A DNA stretch of 64,000 bases from Bermanella marisrubri (GCF_012295615.1 NZ_CP051183.1:186001-250000); one strand, 5' to 3'; numbered from the stretch's first letter, positions 8,685-18,096 are shown. Made by a program: numbers and translations. The notes: generated by a model not told the origin, from the sequence alone.

Positions 8685-10628
8685 GTGCGAACAAAACCGC
8701 TCGCTGCGCCCCCGCATGAAGCACCATGGTCAGCACAAGACAGTGCCGATCTTTATGGTGTTAATGATTGGGGTTGTGATTTCTTCAAAGTATCGGATAA
8801 CGGTGAACTAGAAGTTCAAGTGGACTTCAAAGACCACACGGTATCTGTACCCCTAATTCAAATCATAGAAGGTATGCAAGAACGCGGCTTAGAAATGCCT
8901 GCTATTTTGCGTATCGAAAACCTATTGGATGCTCGCATCAGTGCGCTAAATGAGGCTTTTGCTCGTGCAATACAAAGCTACCAATATGGCAATGTTTATC
9001 GTGGTGTTTTCCCGATCAAGGTGAATCAGCAATGTCACGTGGTTGAAGAAATCGCGGACTTTGGCAGTCGCTATCACCATGGCTTAGAAGCGGGTAGTAA
9101 AGCAGAGCTGATTATTGCTTTAAGCAAGTTGCATGACAATGAAAGCATGATTGTTTGCAATGGCTATAAAGACGCAGAATTTATAGAGCTTGGCCTCTAT
9201 GCCAAAGAAATGGGCATAAACTGCATCTTTGTTTTAGAGAGCTTGAAAGAACTCCCTATCATTCTTGAACGCAGTGAAGCCTTGGGTATCGAACCTTTAT
9301 TGGGTGTGCGTATTCGTTCAAGTGTGACAGTGGATGGCCATTGGAATGAAGACAGTGGCGATCGCTCTATTTTTGGCATGTCGACCCACTCATTGGTTCG
9401 GGTTGTAGAAGAGTTAAAGCAAGCCAATATGTTGCATTGCTTGCAGTTATTGCATTGCCACTTGGGGTCACAAATACCCAATATTCGTAATATTAGAATG
9501 GGTGTCATGGAAGCCTGTCGTTTCTATTCAGGACTGATCGAGCAAGGCGCTCCTATGGGCTACTTGGATCTTGGTGGCGGCTTAGCAGTGGATTATGAAG
9601 GTGCAAGCAGCAACCATACGCATTCTATGAATTATCAACTGGATGAGTACTGCAATAATATTGTGGAAACCATTCAGGAGTGTCTTGACCCAGAGAATAT
9701 TCCCCATCCAGTGATTGTGACTGAATCGGGAAGGGCCACTGTAGCCTATTCATCCATGCTACTTTTCAATACATTGGATGTTAGAACCTATGAGCCAGCA
9801 CCATTACCGGAATCATTAGCGGATGATGCCAGTTCAACTTTGCAAAGCCTTTGGCAGGTGAACCAAGACGTGGGCGCTGAAAACTATCAGGAATGCTACA
9901 ACGATGCGTTGTTTTATCGTGATGAAATTCAGTCACTGTTTAGGCGTGGTCAAGCCTCGCTAAGCGAGCGTGCCATCGCGGAAAATATTGCATTAAGCAT
10001 CTTTCAAAAAGTGGCAAAAGAAATACGCAGCAGTGAGCGCGTTCCAGAAGAAATGCAGCACCTGCCACAAATGCTGGCGGATATTTATTACGGTAACTTT
10101 AGTGTGTTTCAATCTTTGCCGGATACGTGGGCGATTGATCAGGTATTTCCTGTTATGCCCATCCATCGCTTGGATGAAAAACCCACGCGCGATGCCATGC
10201 TTGCAGATTTAACCTGTGATTGTGATGGCAAAATTGACGTATTTGCCACGGCAGAAGGTACTAGCAGTACTTTGGCTTTGCACTCATTGAAAGAGGAAGA
10301 AGAATACTATCTTGGTGTTTTTCTTGTGGGGGCTTATCAAGAAACACTCGGTGATCTGCATAATCTGTTTGGCGATACACACGTGGTCAGTGTTGCCATT
10401 CGTGAAGATGGTCGCTTTGATTTTGTACGAGAAATACATGGGGATAGCATCGCCGATGTATTGTCGTACGTGGAATATGATCCACGCATTATGAGTGAAG
10501 AGCTGCGCCAGCGCGCCGAAAAAGCTGTACGGCAAGGTCGTATAACACCTGCGCGACGCAAGCAGATGTTAAAAGCATTTAAAGCCAGTTTAGATGGCTA
10601 TACCTACTTTGAAAGGGGAACGCTATGA
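8685..10628 (+). CDS. speA: Biosynthetic arginine decarboxylase
   Basis: PLP enzyme converting arginine to agmatine. The 647-residue length is typical of the SpeA family. The GTG start at 8685 is supported by a GAGGA ribosome binding site at 8673-8677. The PLP lysine is Lys112 in GVFPIKVNQQ; the glycine loop YLDLGGGLAVDYEG and the C-terminal active-site region (FATAEGTSSTLALHSL, VGAYQETLGDLHNLFGDTH) are present. Its stop overlaps the start of the next gene by ATGA, so the two are translationally coupled. Agmatine would pass to SpeB (13132-14001) in the same cluster. Confidence 0.97.
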   Translation: MRTKPLAAPPHEAPWSAQDSADLYGVNDWGCDFFKVSDNGELEVQVDFKDHTVSVPLIQIIEGMQERGLEMPAILRIENLLDARISALNEAFARAIQSYQYGNVYRGVFPIKVNQQCHVVEEIADFGSRYHHGLEAGSKAELIIALSKLHDNESMIVCNGYKDAEFIELGLYAKEMGINCIFVLESLKELPIILERSEALGIEPLLGVRIRSSVTVDGHWNEDSGDRSIFGMSTHSLVRVVEELKQANMLHCLQLLHCHLGSQIPNIRNIRMGVMEACRFYSGLIEQGAPMGYLDLGGGLAVDYEGASSNHTHSMNYQLDEYCNNIVETIQECLDPENIPHPVIVTESGRATVAYSSMLLFNTLDVRTYEPAPLPESLADDASSTLQSLWQVNQDVGAENYQECYNDALFYRDEIQSLFRRGQASLSERAIAENIALSIFQKVAKEIRSSERVPEEMQHLPQMLADIYYGNFSVFQSLPDTWAIDQVFPVMPIHRLDEKPTRDAMLADLTCDCDGKIDVFATAEGTSSTLALHSLKEEEEYYLGVFLVGAYQETLGDLHNLFGDTHVVSVAIREDGRFDFVREIHGDSIADVLSYVEYDPRIMSEELRQRAEKAVRQGRITPARRKQMLKAFKASLDGYTYFERGTL

Positions 10629-11848
10629 GCAATGAAAACGGAAAAGTGGTCATCATCGGTGCTGGTGGTGTCGGTAATGTTGTCGTACAGAAATGTGCGC
10701 AACAATCGTCAGTATTCAAAGATATTCTTTTGGCCAGTCGTACCAAAAGTAAATGCGATGCCATTGCTGAAAGCGTTAAGCAAAAAACCGGCGTGACTAT
10801 TCGCACAGCACAGGTAGATGCGGATAACGTCCCCGAGCTTGCCGCGTTATTAAAAGAAGAAAAACCATTTCTTGTTATTAATGTGGCCTTACCTTATCAG
10901 GACTTGACCATTATGGATGCTTGTCTTGAAGCGGGCGTCCACTATATGGATACTGCGAATTATGAGCCATTAGACACGGCTAAATTTGAATACAAGTGGC
11001 AATGGGCGTATCAAGAGAAGTTCCAAAAAGCCGGTTTAACTGCGCTTTTAGGCAGCGGTTTCGATCCTGGTGCGACCAACGTTTTTACCAACTATTTGGC
11101 GAAGCATCATTTTGATGAAATCGAATATTTAGACATTATTGACGTCAATGGTGGCGATCATGGCTATCCTTTCGCTACTAACTTCAATCCAGAGATTAAC
11201 ATTCGCGAAGTGAGTGCTGAATGTCGTCACTGGGAAAATGGCGAGTTTGTAACGACGCCACCTATGAGTAAGAAAGCAAGCTTTACTTGTCCAGACGGTG
11301 TGGGTACTTACAATATTTATCGTATGTATCACGAAGAGTTAGAAAGCTTAAGCAAGCACTTTCCGACACTGAAGCGTGCACAATTCTGGATGAGTTTTGG
11401 CGATAACTACCTTAAGCATTTAGAAGTATTAGAAAATGTGGGAATGACTGGCATAGAGCCAGTGGAATTTGAAGGGCAAAAAATTGTGCCGATTCAGTTT
11501 CTAGCCAAGCTACTGCCAGATCCTTCTACACTAGGGCCGCGCACCAAGGGTAAAACCTGTATCGGGACAGTGGTTCAGGGTAAAAAAGATGGCAAAGATA
11601 AGATCATGTATTGCTATCAAATTTGTGATCATGAAGCTTGTTATGCAGAAGTGGCATCCCAAGCTATTAGCTATACCACAGGTGTACCCGCAATGATTGG
11701 TGCAAAAATGATGATGGAAGGCAAGTGGTTAGAACCAGGCGTATTCAATATCGAGCAGTTTGATCCAGATCCATTCATGGATGATATGAATGAATTTGGT
11801 TTGCCTTGGAAAGTAACAGAGTTGAATGATTTCAACCTTGACCAATAA
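10625..11848 (+). CDS. Carboxynorspermidine/carboxyspermidine synthase (saccharopine dehydrogenase-like)
   Basis: 407-residue NAD(P)-dependent reductase of the saccharopine dehydrogenase family. Rossmann motif VVIIGAGGVGNVVVQKCAQ lies at residues 8-26, and the family regions VNVALPYQDLTIMDACLEAGVHYMDTANYE and LLGSGFDPGATNVF follow. The enzyme condenses aspartate semialdehyde with putrescine (or diaminopropane) to carboxyspermidine (or carboxynorspermidine). Assignment over lysine-type saccharopine dehydrogenase is strongly supported by location: it overlaps speA by 4 bases and precedes nspC. A strong terminator follows, so nspC expression may be partly uncoupled. Confidence 0.93.
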   Translation: MSNENGKVVIIGAGGVGNVVVQKCAQQSSVFKDILLASRTKSKCDAIAESVKQKTGVTIRTAQVDADNVPELAALLKEEKPFLVINVALPYQDLTIMDACLEAGVHYMDTANYEPLDTAKFEYKWQWAYQEKFQKAGLTALLGSGFDPGATNVFTNYLAKHHFDEIEYLDIIDVNGGDHGYPFATNFNPEINIREVSAECRHWENGEFVTTPPMSKKASFTCPDGVGTYNIYRMYHEELESLSKHFPTLKRAQFWMSFGDNYLKHLEVLENVGMTGIEPVEFEGQKIVPIQFLAKLLPDPSTLGPRTKGKTCIGTVVQGKKDGKDKIMYCYQICDHEACYAEVASQAISYTTGVPAMIGAKMMMEGKWLEPGVFNIEQFDPDPFMDDMNEFGLPWKVTELNDFNLDQ

Positions 11849-11852
11849 TCAG

Positions 11853-11878
11853 AAGGCCGCGCTTGCGGCCTTATTTTT
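11853..11878 (+). terminator. Rho-independent terminator between carboxynorspermidine synthase and nspC
   Basis: A perfect GC-rich stem AAGGCCGC (11853-11860) / GCGGCCTT (11865-11872) with a 4-base loop, then ATTTTTG. It starts 5 bases after the preceding stop codon. It divides the polyamine cluster into two transcription units or sets a lower level for the distal genes. Confidence 0.92.
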
Positions 11879-11914
11879 GTTTGCCGTAAGTATTAACAAA
11901 AGGCCAATGCTTAA

Positions 11915-13114
11915 ATGCAATTTACTGATTTCTCTAAGCTTGATCTAAAGCGCTTACCTTCTCCATGCTTTGTTGTGGATGAGGTAGCGATCGAGCGCAA
12001 CTTGAAAATACTGCATCACGTTCAAGAACAAAGTGGAGCAAAGGTACTGCAAGCTCTTAAAGCATTTTCTATGTATCACTTAGCACCGCTTAGCCGCCAG
12101 TATTTATCAGGTACTTGTTCAAGTGGACTTCATGAAGCCTTACTAGGGCAAGAATACTATGGTGGAGAAGTACATGTTTTCTCTGCTGCCTATAGTGAAG
12201 ACGACTTAGTTCGCTTATTAGAATTTGCCCATCATATTGTCTTCAATACGCCGAGTCAGATTTTACGTTTCTACCCACTATTAAAGGCGGCTCAAGAAAA
12301 GCGTGATGATCTCAGTTTTGGTTTGCGTATTAATCCTGAGCATAGTGAGGGCGCGGTACCCATTTATGATCCGTGTGCAGCAGGCTCGCGCTTAGGTACG
12401 ACGCAGGATGAATTAATGCAAGCATTGCAGACCGATGAATTTCATCAAGCATTTCATTTGGTGAGTGGCCTACATTTTCATACGTTATGTGAGCAAGGCT
12501 TTAAACCATTGCAGCGCACCTTAAAGGCGGTAGAAGAAAGATTTGCTAAATGGTTGCCACAAATGACCTGGTTGAATTTCGGTGGGGGTCACCATATTAC
12601 TGCCCCAGATTATGATATCCATGGTTTAGTTAATGCAATCAGGCTCATTAAGCAGAAGTACTCGGTGGACGTGTATTTAGAGCCTGGCGAAGCGGTGGCT
12701 ATTGGTAGTGGCATATTAAGCGCAGAAGTATTGGATATTGGTTTTAATCAATTGCCGCAAGCGATTCTGGATACCAGTGCGACTTGTCATATGCCAGACA
12801 CGTTAGAAATGCCATATCGCCCGGATATTCGTTTTAACAATGAGTTAGCAGGCATGGCGGATGAGAAGCGCTACAACTATCGTTTTGGCGGTCTAACCTG
12901 TCTCGCAGGTGATGTGATTGGCGATTATAGTTTTGAGCAAGAATTAAAGGTTGGCGATCGTCTTATTTTCGAGGATATGGCGCATTATACTATGGTCAAA
13001 ACCACAACATTTAATGGTACCAAGTTGCCCGCCCTTGCCATTTGGAATAGCCAAACAGATGACTTGAATGTCGTGAGAGTTTTTTCATACGACGACTTTA
13101 AGTCGCGTCTGTAA
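11915..13114 (+). CDS. nspC: Carboxynorspermidine/carboxyspermidine decarboxylase
   Basis: 399-residue PLP decarboxylase of the alanine-racemase fold-type III group. The PLP lysine is Lys49 in LQALKAFSM; CSSGLHEALLGQEYYGGEVH, the SGLHFHTLCEQ loop, NFGGGHHITAPDYD and the phosphate-binding YLEPGEAVAIGSG follow in order. It forms spermidine (or norspermidine) from the carboxylated precursor made by the preceding gene product. It is followed 17 bases later by speB and probably cotranscribed with it. Length agrees with Vibrio and Campylobacter NspC/CASDC. Confidence 0.96.
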   Translation: MQFTDFSKLDLKRLPSPCFVVDEVAIERNLKILHHVQEQSGAKVLQALKAFSMYHLAPLSRQYLSGTCSSGLHEALLGQEYYGGEVHVFSAAYSEDDLVRLLEFAHHIVFNTPSQILRFYPLLKAAQEKRDDLSFGLRINPEHSEGAVPIYDPCAAGSRLGTTQDELMQALQTDEFHQAFHLVSGLHFHTLCEQGFKPLQRTLKAVEERFAKWLPQMTWLNFGGGHHITAPDYDIHGLVNAIRLIKQKYSVDVYLEPGEAVAIGSGILSAEVLDIGFNQLPQAILDTSATCHMPDTLEMPYRPDIRFNNELAGMADEKRYNYRFGGLTCLAGDVIGDYSFEQELKVGDRLIFEDMAHYTMVKTTTFNGTKLPALAIWNSQTDDLNVVRVFSYDDFKSRL

Positions 13115-13131
13115 ACATATCGAGGTTGTAT

Positions 13132-14001
13132 ATGAGTAAACCGATTTTTTTAGAATCTGAAATCGAGCAAAGCCCAATTGATCAGGCTGCGTTTTCAGTT
13201 TTACCCGTTCCTTATGAAAAAACCGTTTCTTATGGCGGCGGCACGGCGTTAGGCCCGAATGCCATCATTGTTGCCAGTGAGCAATTAGAGACATGGGATG
13301 GTAAGTCTAATCCTTCCGCATTGGGGATTCACACCTGTGATACGGTGGATTGCCAAGTGGATCCGGATGTAGTGATTGAGAATATTGCCAAAGCGACCCA
13401 AGCAATTTTAGAAGCGGGCAGCATGCCGGTGGTATTGGGCGGCGAGCATACCGTGACCTATGGCGTAATCAAAGGCTATCTAAACGCGGGTATTAAAGAC
13501 TTTGGCGTGGTACAAATTGATGCCCATGCGGATTTACGCGAAGCTTATGAAGGCGATAAGTTAAGTCATGCTTCCGTTATGAAACGGGTAGTGGATGAAG
13601 GCATTCCACTTTATCAGTTGGGTATTCGTGCTTATTGTGAAGAAGAAATGGCCATTCGCGAAAAGCATGGGGTTCGTTATCAAGATGCGGATGATATCGT
13701 ACCGCAAAATATTCAAAGTATTCAGCTGCCTGACGACTTTCCAAAAAACGTGTTTTTCACACTTGATATCGATGGCATGGACCCCTCTGTGTTTCCATCC
13801 ACAGGTACCCCTGTACCCGGTGGTTTGAGCTGGTATCAAACGCTTAATTTATTTGAGAGTGTTGCTAAGCAACGCAAGATCATTGGTTTTGATGTTATGG
13901 AGTTTGCTCCGATAGAAGGTTTCCATGCGTATGACTTTAGTGCTGCGTTACTCACTTATAAGTTAATGGGTATTGTGCAGCGCACTCAATTCTCGGCTTA
14001 A
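13132..14001 (+). CDS. speB: Agmatinase (ureohydrolase family)
   Basis: Mn-dependent ureohydrolase hydrolysing agmatine to putrescine and urea. The start is set at 13132 (MSKPIFLES), with GAGG at 13122-13125; this gives 289 residues. Metal-binding signatures are all present: GGEHTVTYG, IDAHADLREAYEG and TLDIDGMDPSVFPSTGTPVPGG. In the context of SpeA it is best read as agmatinase rather than arginase or guanidinobutyrase. With speA and the two carboxyspermidine enzymes it completes arginine to putrescine to spermidine without SpeD/SpeE. Confidence 0.94.
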   Translation: MSKPIFLESEIEQSPIDQAAFSVLPVPYEKTVSYGGGTALGPNAIIVASEQLETWDGKSNPSALGIHTCDTVDCQVDPDVVIENIAKATQAILEAGSMPVVLGGEHTVTYGVIKGYLNAGIKDFGVVQIDAHADLREAYEGDKLSHASVMKRVVDEGIPLYQLGIRAYCEEEMAIREKHGVRYQDADDIVPQNIQSIQLPDDFPKNVFFTLDIDGMDPSVFPSTGTPVPGGLSWYQTLNLFESVAKQRKIIGFDVMEFAPIEGFHAYDFSAALLTYKLMGIVQRTQFSA

Positions 14002-14014
14002 ATAAAGTCGATTT

Positions 14015-14045
14015 CTATTTGGGTCATACAAAGTGATCCAAATAG
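14015..14045. repeat. 12-bp inverted repeat after speB
   Basis: CTATTTGGGTCA (14015-14026) and TGATCCAAATAG (14034-14045) pair over 12 positions with a single G-U, around a 7-base loop. The hairpin lies between speB and the UbiB-like gene. It has no U-run, so it may be an imperfect terminator, an mRNA-stabilising hairpin or an operator. Confidence 0.6.
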
Positions 14046-14094
14046 CCATCCTTCACATACATATAGAACATGCTCGGAACACGTGGTGTTCTTT

Positions 14095-15444
14095 ATGGCT
14101 TATAGCGACTCTCAACATTCTACTCACAATGGTTATCGTCACGGACGTAAGGTTCCTAAAGGCCGCCTAAGTCGCTTAGCCAAACTGGGAGGCGTTGCGT
14201 CTCGGGTCGCGGGCAATATGCTGCAAGAAGGCGCGAAACAGTGGGCGCAAGGCAAACGCCCAAAAATGCAAGACTTGTTATTAACGGCGGACAACGCTCG
14301 TAAAATATCTGAGCGTTTGGCGCACATGCGTGGAGCCGCCATGAAGCTAGGCCAGCTGATCTCTATGGACGCGGGTGATATGTTGCCGAAAGAGTTCAGC
14401 TTAATTTTGGAGCCACTGCGTAATCAAGCTAGCCCCATGCCTCTGAGTCAATTGAACGTAGTCTTGGAAAGAGAATGGGGCAAAGATTGGCTCAATGGTT
14501 TCGAGCACTTTTCATATCATCCCATTGCTGCGGCATCCATTGGTCAAGTACATAAAGCCCAATTAAAAACCGGCGAAACCTTGGCTATAAAGGTTCAATA
14601 CCCTGGCGTAAGAGACAGTATTAGCAGCGATGTAGACAATGTTGCTAGTTTGTTAAGAATTAGTGGTCTAGTGCCAAAGACATTGGAGATCAATAATTTG
14701 TTGGACGAAGCAAAGGCACAACTGCATCAGGAAGCCGACTATGTTCGCGAAGCTCAATATCTAAATCAGTATCGGCAGTTTCTCGAATCCGTGGACGGTT
14801 TTACGGTGCCTGTACTTCATGAGCAGTGGAGCAATAAAAACATATTGGCCATGAGCTATCACCATGGCATGAGCATTGATCAATGTAGCTCGCTACCACA
14901 AGGCGTGCGGGACAGTATTGTTACTCGATTATTCGAACTGCTAATGCGAGAAATGTTCGACTTTCATTTATTGCAAACCGATCCCAATTTCGCCAATTAT
15001 TTTTATCAAACCGATACCGATAACATCGTATTACTGGACTTTGGTGCTTGCCGCCAATATCTACCTGAGTTCATGCAGCATTATCGAGAGTTGTTACAGT
15101 CCAGTCTTGATGGCAATCGCCAGGTTATGTTGGAAGCGGCGCAAGACATTGGTTATTTTCAAGAAGACATCTCTCAAGAACAGCTAGAAACCGTATTGCA
15201 GCTGTTTGAAATTGCTTGTGAACCGATTAAACACACTGGTGCTTACGACTTTGCGAACAATGACTTGCCGGAACGAATTCGGGAAAAAGGTTTAGCATTG
15301 AGTATGCAGCAAAACTACTGGCATTCTCCTCCTGTGGATTCTCTATTTCTTCATCGAAAATTTGCCGGCTTGTACCTACTTGCTTCACGATTAAGAGCAC
15401 GTGTTGATGTGCAATCCATCACGAAATCATATTTTATTAAATAG
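14095..15444 (+). CDS. ABC1/AarF/UbiB-family atypical kinase
   Basis: 449 residues from the ATG at 14095; a GTG at 14083 would add four residues and no clear ribosome binding site decides between them. Family signatures are present: the KxGQ segment (AAMKLGQLISMD) in which glutamine replaces the usual kinase lysine environment, the alanine-rich ASIGQVHKAQL, VKYPGV-like IKVQYPGVRDSI, the catalytic-loop QTDPNFANYFY and metal-binding LLDFGACRQY. These proteins are ATP-binding and linked to ubiquinone and membrane lipid homeostasis. It is not next to ubiE/ubiJ, so it is probably a second family member rather than UbiB itself. The catalytic-loop variant (DPNFANY where HADPHPGN is usual) is typical of the shorter AarF-like branch. 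Confidence 0.87.
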   Translation: MAYSDSQHSTHNGYRHGRKVPKGRLSRLAKLGGVASRVAGNMLQEGAKQWAQGKRPKMQDLLLTADNARKISERLAHMRGAAMKLGQLISMDAGDMLPKEFSLILEPLRNQASPMPLSQLNVVLEREWGKDWLNGFEHFSYHPIAAASIGQVHKAQLKTGETLAIKVQYPGVRDSISSDVDNVASLLRISGLVPKTLEINNLLDEAKAQLHQEADYVREAQYLNQYRQFLESVDGFTVPVLHEQWSNKNILAMSYHHGMSIDQCSSLPQGVRDSIVTRLFELLMREMFDFHLLQTDPNFANYFYQTDTDNIVLLDFGACRQYLPEFMQHYRELLQSSLDGNRQVMLEAAQDIGYFQEDISQEQLETVLQLFEIACEPIKHTGAYDFANNDLPERIREKGLALSMQQNYWHSPPVDSLFLHRKFAGLYLLASRLRARVDVQSITKSYFIK

Positions 15445-15456
15445 CAGCACTATGGA

Positions 15457-16056
15457 TTATGGCGTTAGAGCTATGCTATGCCATTGACTTGAAACGATAT
15501 CGTATTCGAATATCTGACGTTCATGTTTGGGTTGCGAGAGTTGCAGATAATCGACCTTAACAGGTATTAATTTAATTACGCAAAAATGTGATGGTGGATC
15601 CGTAAGATCAAGCTCATCTTGGTGTAATTTTTCTTGTTTTCCTCTCGTATCATTTTTGCCCGTTATATAAGTGCTCGTTTTATCCGTGATAGGAACACCC
15701 GGTTTTGGCCAAAAATATTGCTGCTTCGCTGCAGGGCTGAGATCTTGCCAAAGACGACTTACATCAAAGTCTTGATCTTTAGGAGTGACACACAGAGTCT
15801 CACCTGAGATCCGAAATTGCTCGCGAGTATCATAAAAATACCAACTGATTTCTGCTTTCGGGTTAGACATCAGTTGTGCGTATTTTTCGCTGCGTGTATC
15901 ACTGATCATCAAAATATGCTGCTCTTCGTTTCTACCGCGATAAACCAATGTTCGTACTGCGGGACTATTGTCGTCTTTTATAGTTGCCAGCTGTAAAAAG
16001 TGATTGGGAAAAGCATTGTTCTCTATACATTCATCAACAAGTGTCCACCAATGCAT
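15457..16056 (-). CDS. PPOX-type FMN-binding flavoprotein (Pyridox_oxase_2 / Npun_F5749-like)
   Basis: 199 residues with the split-barrel flavin fold: FLQLATIKDDNSPAVRTLVYRG near residues 20-42, LMISDTRSEKYAQL, and AEISWYFYDTREQFRISGETL. The order matches the Alr4036/Npun_F5749 group of pyridoxamine-phosphate oxidase-like proteins, whose substrate is not established. The C-terminal part (FCVIKLIPVKVDYLQL) closes the barrel. It converges on the UbiB-like gene with 12 bases between stops, and its start faces away from the phospholipase D gene. It is unlikely to be PdxH, which has different C-terminal substrate residues. Confidence 0.83.
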   Translation of the reverse strand: MHWWTLVDECIENNAFPNHFLQLATIKDDNSPAVRTLVYRGRNEEQHILMISDTRSEKYAQLMSNPKAEISWYFYDTREQFRISGETLCVTPKDQDFDVSRLWQDLSPAAKQQYFWPKPGVPITDKTSTYITGKNDTRGKQEKLHQDELDLTDPPSHFCVIKLIPVKVDYLQLSQPKHERQIFEYDIVSSQWHSIALTP

Positions 16057-16114
16057 GGATGCCTCGCTTATAATATTTTATAACTGTGCTATCACACAGC
16101 GTTAAACCGCTTGC

Positions 16115-17611
16115 TTGATAGCCGTGTCTGGCCTTGATAGAGTCATCCTACCGTTTATTGAAAGGCAGTGCATTAATTTGAACCCTATTGAACACGCGTT
16201 GCAATCAGTGCAGCAGCAAGGTGGTGACTTGTCTGCTTTTCGGCTTTTGGGTGAGGGGCCGGATGCCTTAGCCGCTCGTCTTTTTCTTATTGAGCACGCA
16301 CAGACTTCGCTGGATCTTCAGTATTATATTTTTCGTCATGATGTTGCTGGTAAAGTCATATGCCAGAAGCTTGTCGAGGCAGCTGATAGGGGCGTAGCAG
16401 TGCGCTTACTCGTAGATGATTACGGGCAGTTAGATGATGACGCACTGCTAAGTTTGCAAGCCCACCAGAACATCGAGATTCGTTTTTTTAACCCTGTGCG
16501 TTGGCGTCGCTTGCGCTATTTAGAAATGTTGGCACGTTTCTCCAAACAAAGCAGGCGCATGCATAATAAGTTATTCATTGCTGATGGTTGTGCGGCCGTT
16601 GTAGGGGGCAGGAATATAGCAGACAGCTATTACTTTAATAACGGGGAAGAACGTTTTGCAGATCTCGATGCATTAGCAATGGGACTGGTTTGTGTCGAGT
16701 TGAATAATGTGTTTGAAGAATACTGGCAACATCGATTGAGTCACTCAGTTGAAGAAATTTTAGGTAATACAAAAAAGCGTTGGCTGAATAATATTCGAGA
16801 CGATTTGAATATCTTTATGCAAGCGAAAGTGACGAGACCCTACCTGCAACAGGTAATCGAAAGCAAATTGCATAAAGACGCGCACAATCATGATTGGCAA
16901 TGGCACTATGCGAAAGCTGATGTGCTTTGTGATCATCCTGACAAGATACTGCGCTTTAAGCGTAAGAAGCGCTTGGGTGTGGCTGCTGAACTGTGGAAAT
17001 ATTTAGACGAAGTATCACAAAGCGCATTGTTAATCACTCCGTATTTTGTACCTGGTGGAAGATTAATAAGAAAGATGCGTTATTGGAAGCGACAAAACTA
17101 TGATGTCATAGTACTCACTAACTCGCTTTCTGCTAATGACGTGCCTATCGTGCACTCTGGTTATGCGCGCTACCGAAAGCGTTTACTTCGAGCCCAGGTA
17201 CAGCTTTGGGAATTAAAAGATGCAGTACCTGATATTAAGCTTTTACGTTCAAAGCGTAAAAAGATAGGACAAACTCGCGCCTCGTTGCACGCTAAAACCT
17301 TGGTGTTGGATAAGCAGAGGCTATTCGTTGGTTCCTTGAATCTGGACCACCGCTCAATCAACATCAATACCGAAGTGGGGCTATTGATTCATTCTGAAGC
17401 CTTATCAAACCGTGTAACACAAATAGTGAGTGAGCAATTGCCCGAACTTGCATGGCATTTGGGTCTAAATCATGACGAGGAACTCATTTGGTATGATGTG
17501 TCCACAGGTAAAGACAAAATCATTGCCACCAAGCAGGACCCTAACGCCAGTCTATGGGCGCGTATCAGAGTCAAAGTTTATTCATGGTTACCTATTGAGT
17601 CCCTACTTTAA
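16115..17611 (+). CDS. Phospholipase D family protein (cardiolipin synthase ClsC-like)
   Basis: About 498 residues with two HKD motifs: MHNKLFIADGCAAVVGGRN (first) and LHAKTLVLDKQRLFVGSLN (second), each with the following N/S that completes the HxKxxxxD-x6-G(S/G) signature. The N-terminal block SLDLQYYIFRHDVAGK and the FFNPVRWRRLRYLEM segment are typical of ClsC/YmdC-type enzymes, which transfer phosphatidyl groups in the membrane. No ATG precedes the conserved region; the start is a TTG at 16115 or a GTG at 16124, so the first residues are uncertain. No signal peptide is visible. The conserved part is complete. Confidence 0.85.
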   Translation: MIAVSGLDRVILPFIERQCINLNPIEHALQSVQQQGGDLSAFRLLGEGPDALAARLFLIEHAQTSLDLQYYIFRHDVAGKVICQKLVEAADRGVAVRLLVDDYGQLDDDALLSLQAHQNIEIRFFNPVRWRRLRYLEMLARFSKQSRRMHNKLFIADGCAAVVGGRNIADSYYFNNGEERFADLDALAMGLVCVELNNVFEEYWQHRLSHSVEEILGNTKKRWLNNIRDDLNIFMQAKVTRPYLQQVIESKLHKDAHNHDWQWHYAKADVLCDHPDKILRFKRKKRLGVAAELWKYLDEVSQSALLITPYFVPGGRLIRKMRYWKRQNYDVIVLTNSLSANDVPIVHSGYARYRKRLLRAQVQLWELKDAVPDIKLLRSKRKKIGQTRASLHAKTLVLDKQRLFVGSLNLDHRSININTEVGLLIHSEALSNRVTQIVSEQLPELAWHLGLNHDEELIWYDVSTGKDKIIATKQDPNASLWARIRVKVYSWLPIESLL

Positions 17612-17649
17612 AACCGAAGCAAGGTAGAAAAGTTGTCTATACTCAAAAT

Positions 17650-17973
17650 ATGGAGACCGATGCACCTACCTTTGAAATCTATTTGAATGTTGAGATCTGG
17701 AATCAAGATAAGACTCATTGTGGCTTCGCTAACAAGCGTACCAAGCTACCGTTTCAACCTCATTGCGGAATGATTATTAAAACCAAATTGGGTGAGTTTT
17801 GCTTTCCTCATGTGGTTTGGGATATGACAACCAGGGTCTTCGAGGCCTCTAGTCGTGTTGTGGCTGGATGGGACGAGCAGCAACGTTTCTTAGATGTCCA
17901 ATACTATATTGATGAATTCCGAAGAGACAGCTGGAATATTATACAGCCTCGCGAAAGAAAATGGCGTGACTAA
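17650..17973 (+). CDS. Small conserved-looking protein of unknown function
   Basis: 107 residues, soluble, rich in aromatic residues (VEIWNQ, VVWDMTTRVFEAS, DVQYYIDEFRRDSWNII). I do not recognise a family. It begins 38 bases after the phospholipase D gene on the same strand and is probably in the same transcript. The composition is that of a folded domain with alternating beta strands and one C-terminal helix. Its stop codon overlaps the T-run of a terminator serving the opposite strand. Confidence 0.6.
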   Translation: METDAPTFEIYLNVEIWNQDKTHCGFANKRTKLPFQPHCGMIIKTKLGEFCFPHVVWDMTTRVFEASSRVVAGWDEQQRFLDVQYYIDEFRRDSWNIIQPRERKWRD

Positions 17974-17998
17974 AAAAGGGAGCCTTTCCTTGGCTCCC
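17972..17998 (-). terminator. Terminator of the minus-strand signalling operon
   Basis: GGGAGCC (17978-17984) and GGCTCCC (17992-17998) form a perfect 7-bp stem with a 7-base loop. The A-run at 17972-17977 reads as a T-run only on the minus strand, so it terminates transcripts coming from 25.8 kb. It ends inside the stop codon of the convergent gene. Confidence 0.85.
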
Positions 17999-18096
17999 AA
18001 CATGCTGCTAGCACTACATATTATGTTACGTATGGTTTCCCATTTTGGATGATTGTCGAATCACTTTTCTACTATTGACTCGAGAACTCAAAGTAC

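Noticed and set aside
8436-8717. Minus-strand reading frame in the gap upstream of speA
   Set aside because: It overlaps the speA start and ribosome binding site, has no recognisable domain and no ribosome binding site of its own.
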